Of a DNA stretch of 30,416 nt, positions 24,032 to 30,416 are shown piece after piece. This stretch comes from UBA6120 sp035361955 (GTDB lineage Bacteria; Bacillota_I; Bacilli_A; RFN20; CAG-826), in contig DAOSDC010000017.1 of assembly GCA_035361955.1 (NCBI GenBank), positions 1-30,416 on the forward strand, written 5' to 3'. Numbering within the stretch: the stretch's first letter is position 1; each line of letters begins with the position of its first letter. The position numbers were made by a program, and so were the translations under genes. The notes beneath the pieces are model-generated. The model saw nothing but the letters and a program-made list of their open reading frames with translations. It was not told the DNA's origin and made no database searches.

Positions 24032-25462
24032 ATGCCAGAGCTTCCAGAAGTTGAAACCGTGCGCCGATTGCTTGAGCCGATAGTTAAGGGGCGTCGCATT
24101 AGCAATGTCCGCGTCAATTATTGGCGCATGATTCAGTCTGATCATGATGCTTTTGTTGATACGCTACTTGGACGTACCTTCAAATCGATAGGACGCGTCG
24201 GCAAATTTTTGATTTTCAAATTCGACACGGACTTGATGCTGATTTCACACCTTCGTATGGAAGGAAAATACATCGAACTCGCCAATCACGAACCAGATAG
24301 TCACTATGCGCGCGTCGTGTTTGATTTTACCGATGGCGGCAAGCTTTGCTATGACGATTCGCGCTGTTTTGGCACGATGCAACTTTCAAATACCGACGAA
24401 TACATCCAAAACACATCACTAAATAACGTCGGACCCGAACCTTTTGACATCGAATCGGCCCAATATTTACATGAAATCTACACAAAATCATCGCGTCCAA
24501 TCAAAGAACTTTTACTCGATCAAACGATCATGACCGGTCTTGGCAATATTTACGCCGACGAGGTGTTATTTTTATCACAGGTCCATCCGGAATTGCCTGG
24601 AAAATTACTATCACTATCCGAAGCGAAACGATTGTTGATCAATGCGCGAGAAGTTCTAAAGAAAGCCATCGAAGCTGGTGGCAGTACGATTAGGACGTAT
24701 CACGCCGCCAAAGGCGTCGATGGCAAATTCCAACATCAACTTTACGCCTATGATCGGGCCGGGCAACCGTGCGTGAGATGTCAAACGCCACTTGTGAAAA
24801 TCAAAGTGAAAGGACGCGGTTCGACTTATTGTCCCCGCTGCCAAATCAATCGTGCGCTTCCAATCGTAATTGCGATTACCGGAGCGATGCATGCGGGAAA
24901 ATCCACTTTGATGAAGATTGCATCCAACATGGGTTATCCCACCTTATCAAGCGATGATATCGTACGCCGCATTTACGCTCAAAAACCAAGCGTTCAGAAA
25001 CTCGAACAAATTCTCAAGATTTCTTTTCCTAATCAACAAGTGGATAGTTCGCTGATAATGAGCGCAATATTAAGTGACTCTAAAGTAAAACGCCGCTTAG
25101 AAAAGTGGATTCATCCACTCGTGAAACAGGAAACACTAGCTTGGATTGGGAACCAAAGCTCCAGTCATGTGTTTATTGAAGTGCCACTTTTATACGAAGC
25201 TAAATGGGAATACCTCGCTTTGTACGTCATCGGGGTCAGCGTTCCCTACGATATTCAAAAAGACCGCATCTATCGTAATTTCAAACATCCGGATTTGGCG
25301 TTTGCCTTAGCACAGACAAATCAATTTGCAGTCTATCAAAACCGGGTTGACGACTTGTTAGTCAACAACGTTACTTTGGAAAAATTTCAAGCAATGGCGC
25401 TTGAGGCGGTCAAAAAAGCACTGGCTGTTTCAGTAAAGATTGCTCAATCCGCTAATTTCTAG
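24032..25462 (+). CDS. mutM-coaE: Fused formamidopyrimidine-DNA glycosylase (MutM/Fpg) and dephospho-CoA kinase (CoaE)
   Basis: One 476-residue reading frame joins two enzymes. Residues 1-271 are a complete Fpg that excises oxidised purines such as 8-oxoguanine: MPELPEVETVRR with catalytic Pro2/Glu3, K58, R111, MTGLGNIYADEVLF, the hairpin arginine R262 in GRGSTYCPRC, and zinc cysteines C247, C250, C267 and C270. Residues from about 277 are CoaE, the last step of coenzyme A synthesis: P-loop GAMHAGKST (284-292), SSDDIVRR, WIHPLV and IEVPLLYEAKWE. Only about six residues separate the last zinc cysteine from the first kinase strand. No ATG, GTG or TTG in frame lies at the junction before M286 in the P-loop. 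The gene starts 11 bases after polA with an AGGTG site. In Bacillus, mutM and coaE are close but separate genes. Confidence 0.93.
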   Translation: MPELPEVETVRRLLEPIVKGRRISNVRVNYWRMIQSDHDAFVDTLLGRTFKSIGRVGKFLIFKFDTDLMLISHLRMEGKYIELANHEPDSHYARVVFDFTDGGKLCYDDSRCFGTMQLSNTDEYIQNTSLNNVGPEPFDIESAQYLHEIYTKSSRPIKELLLDQTIMTGLGNIYADEVLFLSQVHPELPGKLLSLSEAKRLLINAREVLKKAIEAGGSTIRTYHAAKGVDGKFQHQLYAYDRAGQPCVRCQTPLVKIKVKGRGSTYCPRCQINRALPIVIAITGAMHAGKSTLMKIASNMGYPTLSSDDIVRRIYAQKPSVQKLEQILKISFPNQQVDSSLIMSAILSDSKVKRRLEKWIHPLVKQETLAWIGNQSSSHVFIEVPLLYEAKWEYLALYVIGVSVPYDIQKDRIYRNFKHPDLAFALAQTNQFAVYQNRVDDLLVNNVTLEKFQAMALEAVKKALAVSVKIAQSANF

Positions 25463-26332
25463 TTCTTTTTGGGCATAATCGGTAATCAATCTGACCAATT
25501 GGCGACTTCGAATACGGCCGGATTCGCTGTTTGAATAAAGGGTTCCAAGTTCGGTTATCTTAAAATCACTTGTAAACAAAGTGATTTTTTTGTTTTTTGC
25601 ACGCTCCAAAAGCATTGGATACACAATTTGATCACGTAAAAAATCGGTTTTGTATTCATTTCCGAAATCGTCGATGCCGAGCACATCAATCGTCGTATAT
25701 CGGTCAAACATTTCTTTAAACTTCGATTTATCGTTGATGGCCGCTTCCAGCAGTTCCTTAAACCTGGCGCCGGCGTTGATAATCGCGGCTTGTCGGGCTT
25801 TGCCGTTTAAAAGTTCATTAATGATCATAACCATTAAATAAGTTTTGCCGATGCGGTGTCCCCCGGTGATGAATAACCACCGATCGGATTGACCTTTGAT
25901 AAGGGCAATGGCCTCTTCTAGTAGCGCTTTGCGACTCGCTTTCCCATCGATGTCGGTAAATCGTTTTTCTTTCCATGTTTCATCAAAATCGGAAATCCAA
26001 AATTTGCGGTCACGTTCATATTTAGCCATTAGAAGCGGGCACGGTTCATAAGTACGCTCGATAAATCGTCCAACTCGCTCAAGTTTGATTTGATAATGGC
26101 GCTGGCGTTTGTCGCATTGTTCAAGACCTGGGCATGACGAGCAGTAATGACGATCTTCTTGGTAGGCGAGAAACATCGCGATGTTTTGTTTCACTTCATC
26201 GGGTGTCGCCCCGAGACGTTTGATTTCTTGATGCACGAGCGGGTCGGCGAGCAAATTTTGATATTGTTGCTCGATAACCGCATCGAGATCATCGTCTAGA
26301 AATTCGGTTTGGTTAATTTTGATTTTGTCCAT
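25430..26332 (-). CDS. dnaI: Primosomal helicase loader DnaI (AAA+ ATPase)
   Basis: Loads the replicative helicase at origins and stalled forks, in partnership with DnaB/DnaD. The 300-residue protein has an N-terminal helicase-binding domain with four cysteines (about residues 64, 67, 73 and 98 from this start) that probably bind zinc, then an AAA+ module with Walker A GGHRIGKT (about 157-164) and Walker B VLGIDDFG (about 217-224), and an SGRIRSRQLVR segment typical of the arginine-finger region. Two starts are possible, ATG 26338 (overlapping the dnaB stop as ATGA) and ATG 26332. I prefer the latter because AAAGGA is then 8 bases away rather than 2. The 3' end overlaps the convergent mutM-coaE gene by 33 bases. 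Confidence 0.92.
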   Translation of the reverse strand: MDKIKINQTEFLDDDLDAVIEQQYQNLLADPLVHQEIKRLGATPDEVKQNIAMFLAYQEDRHYCSSCPGLEQCDKRQRHYQIKLERVGRFIERTYEPCPLLMAKYERDRKFWISDFDETWKEKRFTDIDGKASRKALLEEAIALIKGQSDRWLFITGGHRIGKTYLMVMIINELLNGKARQAAIINAGARFKELLEAAINDKSKFKEMFDRYTTIDVLGIDDFGNEYKTDFLRDQIVYPMLLERAKNKKITLFTSDFKITELGTLYSNSESGRIRSRQLVRLITDYAQKELEISGLSNLY

Positions 26333-26334
26333 GT

Positions 26335-27591
26335 TCATGTTCCTTTCCGGTGATCTTGAAGTTCCTTGAACATGGCGGCGATATCAAGCTCTTCGTCGCC
26401 ACCGGCTTGCTTGTTAACTTCTTGCTTCGGGACATTGTCCGGTTTCGTGGAACCAACTGTTTTTTTGCGCCGCGTAGCACGATTAAGAAATTCCATCGCG
26501 TCGATGGCTGAGGTCACTTGTGCTCGCACGAGCGTGGCGGCGACTTTTTCAACATAATCTCGGGGAAATTTTAAATCGGTTTTTTCCAAAACAAAATCGA
26601 TTAAAGCGTTAATGACCGGATATGCTAAGGCATACCGTTCCTGGATGTCGTTAATCAGTTTCAAATCGGCAGGTGCGGGCGCATTGTTTAAGTTACGATA
26701 ACGGAAATACGTTTTTGGCTCGTTTTCTTCCATCAATTGAATCTTTTTGGCTTTATTAGTCGTGCTTGTGATTTTGGAGATGCTGCGCTTTCTCGTTTTG
26801 GAAAAAGCAAACTTGGTTTCAAGGGCTGCCATTTGCCGTAATTTGTCAAAATCAAGCAATTGGGCGCCATTAGCCACTAGGCAGGCAAGTGTGATTTCGG
26901 CCATCGCCAATTCGTCAATGCCATACAGGTTGGCAATCCGGTCGATTTCATCGACAATCGTTTCCGTGAACAAGTTCATGTTAAGTTGGCTTTTCTTTGA
27001 CAGTTCATCAATGAATGCGCGACGATCAAACCGTGATTCAATCGCTGCGCTGACACGTCCCAGCGTTTCGTTTTTGGCAAAACCGCTAAATGAAGGGCTT
27101 GAGAAATCCGGATGAAACATCTCGCCGAATGAAGCGCTGTTTTCAGTGAATCCCGTAAGTGGTGCGGCTTTCCCATAACGCAGACGCCATTTTTGTACCA
27201 TCGACGCCCCGATATATTCGGTCAACAAACCAGTAAGCACCACGTCATCGAAAAATGCCGCAGGGCTTTTTGGTGCGAAAATCTCAAAGGCATGAATTTG
27301 ATAATCGGCTTGTTTTTTCGTATATGTTTTCAGCAAACCGACAGCTTCCAGCCGTGCTTTGGCAATCGATAAATCGGTAATTGTCATTTGCGTGTGATTT
27401 ACATACACCTCGACCAGCAACGCTTCATCGCCACCTAGTGCATCGTGAAACGCATCGAGCGTCATGAAAAGGGCCACACCTTGATGACCGATCAGCGGTT
27501 GGTAAAGTTCTGCGAGCAAGCGGCGGTCGTAATCGCCAATCATGCTCGCGCGACGAACGGAGACAAAATCGCTAATCGATAAATATTGCAT
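26335..27591 (-). CDS. dnaB: Replication initiation/helicase-loading membrane protein DnaB (Bacillota type)
   Basis: Works with DnaD and DnaI to load helicase at oriC and at restart forks; it is not the E. coli-type DnaB helicase. The 418-residue protein is weakly conserved. The N-terminal winged-helix-like region has YDRRLLAELYQPLIGHQGVALF (about 23-44), as in Bacillus DnaB, and the C-terminal DnaB/DnaD (DDBH2-type) region has YPVINALIDFVLEKT and VEKVAATLVRAQVTSAIDAM near 325-375. The frame is open to an upstream ATG at 27699, but the ATG at 27591 has an AAGGA ribosome-binding site 6 bases away and begins the conserved sequence. It is operonic with dnaI. nrdR, its usual Bacillus neighbour, is not in the window. 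Confidence 0.9.
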   Translation of the reverse strand: MQYLSISDFVSVRRASMIGDYDRRLLAELYQPLIGHQGVALFMTLDAFHDALGGDEALLVEVYVNHTQMTITDLSIAKARLEAVGLLKTYTKKQADYQIHAFEIFAPKSPAAFFDDVVLTGLLTEYIGASMVQKWRLRYGKAAPLTGFTENSASFGEMFHPDFSSPSFSGFAKNETLGRVSAAIESRFDRRAFIDELSKKSQLNMNLFTETIVDEIDRIANLYGIDELAMAEITLACLVANGAQLLDFDKLRQMAALETKFAFSKTRKRSISKITSTTNKAKKIQLMEENEPKTYFRYRNLNNAPAPADLKLINDIQERYALAYPVINALIDFVLEKTDLKFPRDYVEKVAATLVRAQVTSAIDAMEFLNRATRRKKTVGSTKPDNVPKQEVNKQAGGDEELDIAAMFKELQDHRKGT

Positions 27592-27607
27592 AAGGTTTCC
27601 TTCAACA

Positions 27608-27616
27608 CATATAGCA
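27608..27616 (-). promoter_or_regulatory. Possible extended -10 promoter of dnaB-dnaI
   Basis: Minus strand TGCTATATG, a TG-n plus TATATG (27613-27608), 16 bases before the dnaB ATG. The -35 is weak (TTGGCC about 16 bases upstream). Transcription would start close to the ribosome-binding site, giving a very short leader. Confidence 0.35.
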
Positions 27617-27665
27617 TATACTAACCAAGGGCCAATATAAACGGATAAATGCGTACTAGTCACGA

Positions 27666-27748
27666 TTATCAACACGCTTGTATGTGTGTGATTTTCCACA
27701 CATTGACAAGAAAACGTCGATGGGATGGAACTTTCCGAATGTGGAAAG
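27666..27748. promoter_or_regulatory. Candidate DnaA-box cluster between dnaB and speD, with an inverted repeat
   Basis: Three sites in 83 bases resemble the DnaA box TTATNCACA: TTATCAACA (27666-27674, one mismatch), TTTTCCACA (27692-27700, fits TTWTNCACA) and, on the minus strand, CTTTCCACA (27748-27740, one further mismatch). The last is part of a perfect inverted repeat CTTTCC-gaatgt-GGAAAG (27731-27748). The cluster lies upstream of the dnaB promoter and the speD promoter. DnaA control of helicase-loader genes is plausible. No AT-rich unwinding region or dnaA/dnaN gene is seen, so an origin is not claimed. Confidence 0.45.
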
Positions 27749-27790
27749 AAATCACGACATGAAATAATATATTTTTGCGATTATTATTAG

Positions 27791-27819
27791 TTGTCGAGCG
27801 CTGGCGTTTTTGGTACGAT
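27791..27819 (+). promoter_or_regulatory. Promoter of speD
   Basis: -35 TTGTCG (27791-27796), 17-base spacer, -10 TACGAT (27814-27819) preceded by TGG, making an extended -10. Transcription would begin about 17 bases before the speD ATG, just before its AGAGGA ribosome-binding site. Confidence 0.6.
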
Positions 27820-27842
27820 TTAAGTCGATAAGAGGAACTGTG

Positions 27843-28664
27843 ATGAAACATTTCATGCTCGATGCCTATGGCGTCAAACGCAATAACCTAAACGATGTCA
27901 AATATATTCAAAGCACACTCAACGAAATAACGGCGCGCCTGAAACTTAATCCTGTGGCTCCGCCGTTTTTGTTGCCATACTATTATGGCGCTGAACCCGA
28001 AGATATCGGCATTAGTGCTTTCGTGTTTTTGCAAGGTGGTCATTTAACGATTCACACCTTCCCGTTACTTGCCTGCTATTTCGTTGATCTATATTACCCG
28101 GGTGAATTTTCCGAAACCAAAGCCGAAGCGCTCTTTTATGAAAATTGGTCGTTTGATAAAGAAAAATCCAATGTCGTGACCGTCGATCGCAGTATCGGTA
28201 GCGAAGAGGTCGTTCCCTTTGAGCCAGGCGACGTTTTCGGTCCGCACGTCCTCGCGCGCATGCAGGCAAAAAGACCAGTTACCATGGAATACATTTTCAA
28301 ATTTCTCGAACAACTCGTTCACGATGTCGAAATGACGCCAATCATTCGTCCCTACGTTATTTTTGACACTAACAAGGACCCATCTTACATTTCTGGTTTG
28401 ACGATGATTGCCGAAAGCCACATCAGTTTCCATTACAACATTGAAACTGGTGATATTCTGTTCGACATCTTCAGTTGCAAGATGTTTGATTACCAAACAA
28501 TCAAGAAACATTTGAAAAAACAAATGCAGGCAATCCCATCGTTCGTAGTCATTCCTCGGGGAACTCGTCATCAATACCTGAAGGAAAATCTTCGTAATAG
28601 CCGCGTGTTGTCCCAACGCATGAAGAAGTATAGCCTCGCTTGGAAAAACGTATCGTTTAAGTAA
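27843..28664 (+). CDS. speD: Tandem-domain S-adenosylmethionine decarboxylase-like proenzyme (inactive N module, intact C module)
   Basis: Pyruvoyl-type decarboxylase family that supplies decarboxylated SAM for spermidine. The 273-residue protein contains two SpeD modules. Module 1 (about 1-115) starts like SpeD (KHFMLDAYG) and has GGHLTIHTFP (65-74), where active enzymes read E-S-H-L-T-I-H. The self-cleaving Ser is Gly, and the later Cys position reads DLYYPG. Module 2 (about 145-240) has AESHISFHY, with the cleavage pair E191-S192 and H197, then DIFSCK with C212, so the serine, histidine and cysteine are all kept. Bacillus SpeD is one module of ~126 residues that dimerises. Substrate could also be arginine or ornithine, as reported for some SpeD homologues. 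speE is not nearby. AGAGGA precedes the ATG by 6 bases. Confidence 0.85.
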   Translation: MKHFMLDAYGVKRNNLNDVKYIQSTLNEITARLKLNPVAPPFLLPYYYGAEPEDIGISAFVFLQGGHLTIHTFPLLACYFVDLYYPGEFSETKAEALFYENWSFDKEKSNVVTVDRSIGSEEVVPFEPGDVFGPHVLARMQAKRPVTMEYIFKFLEQLVHDVEMTPIIRPYVIFDTNKDPSYISGLTMIAESHISFHYNIETGDILFDIFSCKMFDYQTIKKHLKKQMQAIPSFVVIPRGTRHQYLKENLRNSRVLSQRMKKYSLAWKNVSFK

Positions 28665-28694
28665 CGAATTTCTCGGTTAAATCCATTAATTAAA

Positions 28695-28703
28695 TGTTAA
28701 AAT
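28695..28703 (+). promoter_or_regulatory. Extended -10 promoter of pfkA-pyk
   Basis: TGTTAAAAT: TG-n plus TAAAAT (28698-28703), in an AT-rich stretch 31 bases before the pfkA ATG. No good -35 is seen. A strong AAGGAGG ribosome-binding site lies between. Confidence 0.5.
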
Positions 28704-28734
28704 AGTTTTTAGATTGAATTAAGGAGGCGCTTCT

Positions 28735-29694
28735 ATGGTCAAACGCATTGGCGTCTTAACATCTGGTGGCGATTCCCCCGGAATGAACGCGGCTATTCGA
28801 GCCATCGTTCGTGCCGGTCTTAAATATGGCAAAGAAATGTTCGTTATATATAACGGATACAAAGGTTTGGTCGAAGGTCAGATTGAACAAGTCGATCGCT
28901 CGTTTGTTTCGAGCATCATCAATTTGGGCGGCACGATTTTAAGATCGGCACGTCTGCCTGAATTCGCCGATCCCATCGTCAGGCAAAAAGGCGTCGACCA
29001 ACTTCGTAAACATGGCATCGATGCCCTTGTCGTCATTGGTGGCGATGGTACTTACATGGGTGCCAAGAAACTTTCGGAAATGGGCATTAACTGCATTGGA
29101 TTGCCCGGCACCATCGACAATGACATCGCTTGTACCGATTATACGATTGGATTCGATACATGCTTGAATACGATTCTTAATGCCGTTGACAAATTACGGG
29201 ACACGACTTCGAGCCATCAGCGATGTTCGATCATCGAAGTGATGGGTAATCGTTCCGGCGATTTAGCGCTGTTTAGCGGCATCGCCTGTGGTGCTGAACT
29301 AATTGTGAGTTCCGACCATCTAATTCCCAAAAAAGAAATCATGGATGCGATGCAAGCCCAAAAGAAATCCGCCAAACAACATGCGATGATCATCGTTAGC
29401 GAGAAGTTGTTTGACGTCCAGGAACTTGCCCGGGAAATCGAACGGGAAGTTGGATTTGAGGCACGCGCAGAAATATTGGGACGCATTCAACGCGGTGGCT
29501 CGCCCTCGGCATTCGATCGCATTTTGGCATCGCGCATGGGCGCTTATGCGATTGATTGTCTCATGGAAGGCAAATCGGGACGATGCATCGCTATCGTCGG
29601 CAGCGACATCGTCGACTTCGACATCTACGAAGCCTTAGCGATGCAACGAAATCCCCATACCCATTTACTAAAAGTAATTGATACATTGAAATAA
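28735..29694 (+). CDS. pfkA: 6-phosphofructokinase (ATP-dependent)
   Basis: Phosphorylates fructose 6-phosphate to fructose 1,6-bisphosphate, the committing step of glycolysis. The 319-residue length and motifs are those of bacterial ATP-PFK: TSGGDSPGMNAAIRA (P-loop-like start), VIGGDGTYMGA (glycine at the site that favours ATP over pyrophosphate), LPGTIDNDI with catalytic D128, GFDTCLNT, EVMGNRSGDLAL, and RIQRGGSPSAFDR. One oddity is I-A-C-T-D-Y after PGTIDND, where most relatives have Gly in place of C133. Gene order pfkA-pyk is as in Bacillus. The pyk start follows its stop by one base. Confidence 0.97.
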   Translation: MVKRIGVLTSGGDSPGMNAAIRAIVRAGLKYGKEMFVIYNGYKGLVEGQIEQVDRSFVSSIINLGGTILRSARLPEFADPIVRQKGVDQLRKHGIDALVVIGGDGTYMGAKKLSEMGINCIGLPGTIDNDIACTDYTIGFDTCLNTILNAVDKLRDTTSSHQRCSIIEVMGNRSGDLALFSGIACGAELIVSSDHLIPKKEIMDAMQAQKKSAKQHAMIIVSEKLFDVQELAREIEREVGFEARAEILGRIQRGGSPSAFDRILASRMGAYAIDCLMEGKSGRCIAIVGSDIVDFDIYEALAMQRNPHTHLLKVIDTLK

Positions 29695-29695
29695 C

Positions 29696-30416
29696 ATGAT
29701 TAATATCGCCAAAAAAACAAAAATCGTCTGTACGATTGGACCAGCTTCCGATTCGTATGAGACTTTGGTCGAATTAGTGCGCGCTGGCATGAACGTTATG
29801 CGGCTCAATTTTTCCCATGGCGATTATGCCGGTCATCTCTCCAAAATCGAATTAGCCCGTCGTATTGAACGCGAACAAGGCATTTTCATCCCAGTCATGC
29901 TTGACACGCGAGGTCCGGAAATTCGCCTTGGATTACTTGAGAATGACGGCTGCGACATTCCCAAAGATCATGTATTCGTCATTTCGATGGAACCTATATT
30001 AGGTACACCTGAGCGCATCTCGGTCACATATCCTGGTCTTTACGATGATGTAAAAATCGGCGATCATTTGAAAATTGACGACGGTAACCTCGATTTGGTC
30101 ATCATCGACAAAAATAAGACGCAACGCGAACTTGTCGTACGAGCGCTTAATGGTCATCGTCTCAAGAGCCGTAAAGGCGTCAACGCCCCATTCGCTCGTC
30201 TTTCAATGCCCTTCATTTCTAACAAGGACCGTGACGATCTAGCGTTTGGAGTTGAACACAAAGTCGATTACATTGCGGCTAGTTTCACAAGGCGGCCGCA
30301 AGACGTGCTTGATATTCGCCAAACGATTGCCGAACTCGGAGGAAGTCCGATTCCAATCATCGCCAAAATCGAAAATCCCGAAGGGATCAACAATTTCGAC
30401 GAGATTCTCAGCGAAA
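29696..30416 (+). CDS. pyk: Pyruvate kinase (N-terminal part; runs off the window)
   Basis: Makes pyruvate and ATP from phosphoenolpyruvate at the end of glycolysis. The frame is open from the ATG at 29696 to the window end, 240 codons. Signatures seen: TKIVCTIGPASDSYETL, GMNVMRLNFSHGDY (substrate site), MLDTRGPEIRLG, the small B domain (about 70-165), and VDYIAASFTRRPQDV leading to IIAKIENPEGI, which holds the conserved K and E of the active site. The start lies one base after the pfkA stop and has no clear Shine-Dalgarno sequence, so it probably depends on coupling. The C-terminal part and any PEP-utiliser-like extension are beyond the window. Confidence 0.96.
   Translation, partial: MINIAKKTKIVCTIGPASDSYETLVELVRAGMNVMRLNFSHGDYAGHLSKIELARRIEREQGIFIPVMLDTRGPEIRLGLLENDGCDIPKDHVFVISMEPILGTPERISVTYPGLYDDVKIGDHLKIDDGNLDLVIIDKNKTQRELVVRALNGHRLKSRKGVNAPFARLSMPFISNKDRDDLAFGVEHKVDYIAASFTRRPQDVLDIRQTIAELGGSPIPIIAKIENPEGINNFDEILSE

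Noticed and set aside
24842..24889. A separate coaE start at the GTG at 24852 or at the ATG at 24887
   Set aside because: The GTG is out of frame with the kinase, and the ATG lies inside the P-loop, so neither would give a working separate CoaE.
27592..27699. 36-codon N-terminal extension of DnaB
   Set aside because: The extension runs through the promoter and lacks a ribosome-binding site; the ATG at 27591 has a well-placed AAGGA.
27592..27842. Replication origin in the dnaB/speD spacer
   Set aside because: The boxes are few and imperfect, no dnaA or dnaN is present, and no AT-rich unwinding repeats are seen. Regulatory boxes are the more modest reading.
1..30416. Possible TGA=Trp recoding, as in many Mollicutes
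   Set aside because: Several complete genes end in TGA (rsmH, YgjP-like, glgP, dnaB, dnaI), no conserved domain is interrupted by TGA, and tryptophans are TGG.

Overview
The window comes from a low-complexity-free, moderate-GC (roughly mid-40s % by eye) bacterial chromosome whose gene order and protein families are those of the Bacillota/Bacilli. It uses the standard bacterial code: several genes end in TGA (rsmH, the YgjP-like gene, glgP, dnaB, dnaI), so this is not a Mycoplasma-type TGA=Trp genome. The division cluster (mraZ-rsmH-small-small-ftsA-ftsZ) lacks every peptidoglycan gene that normally sits inside it (no ftsI/pbp, mraY, murD, ftsW, murG), and the ftsL and ftsQ/divIB slots hold only 67- and 60-residue membrane microproteins. 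I infer an uncultured Bacilli lineage near the Mollicutes (Izemoplasma, RF39 or Erysipelotrichia-like), probably wall-less or wall-reduced. The exact taxon cannot be fixed from this sequence.

Layout. 1-3322 (minus): division cluster with its own promoter and a two-repeat MraZ box. 3346-7083 (minus): pheS-pheT under a Phe T-box leader, ending in a terminator. 7097-8466 (minus): YsgA-type rRNA methyltransferase and YgjP-like metalloprotease, from a promoter that looks leaderless. 8519-9031 (plus): ECF transporter S component. 9028-14965 (minus): glgB-glgP-dUTPase-M42 aminopeptidase operon. 15021-16322 (plus): ackA with promoter and terminator. 16281-17228 (minus): a protein I read as an ADP-ribosylglycohydrolase-fold pseudoenzyme, again leaderless. 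17253-25462 (plus): nrnA, dnaE, polA and a fused mutM-coaE gene. 25430-27616 (minus): dnaB-dnaI helicase loader operon. 27666-27748: candidate DnaA boxes in the divergent spacer. 27791-30416 (plus): tandem-domain SpeD, pfkA and the start of pyk.

The content is mostly core metabolism and information processing: replication and repair (dnaE, polA, mutM, dnaB, dnaI, nrnA), division, Phe-tRNA charging, glycogen use feeding glycolysis (glgP, glgB, pfkA, pyk) and acetate/ATP production (ackA). The nrnA-dnaE, polA-mutM-coaE, speD, dnaB-dnaI and pfkA-pyk blocks resemble a compacted version of the region seen in Bacillus subtilis. I see no rRNA, tRNA, CRISPR, insertion sequence or prophage, and no gene-free stretch over 300 bases.

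Most worth checking: the in-frame MutM-CoaE fusion, the tandem SpeD with a dead first module and an intact second one, the membrane-only FtsL/DivIB-like microproteins with an FtsA lacking an obvious membrane helix, the metal-ligand-less ARH-like protein, the apparently leaderless promoters, and the DnaA-box cluster upstream of dnaB.
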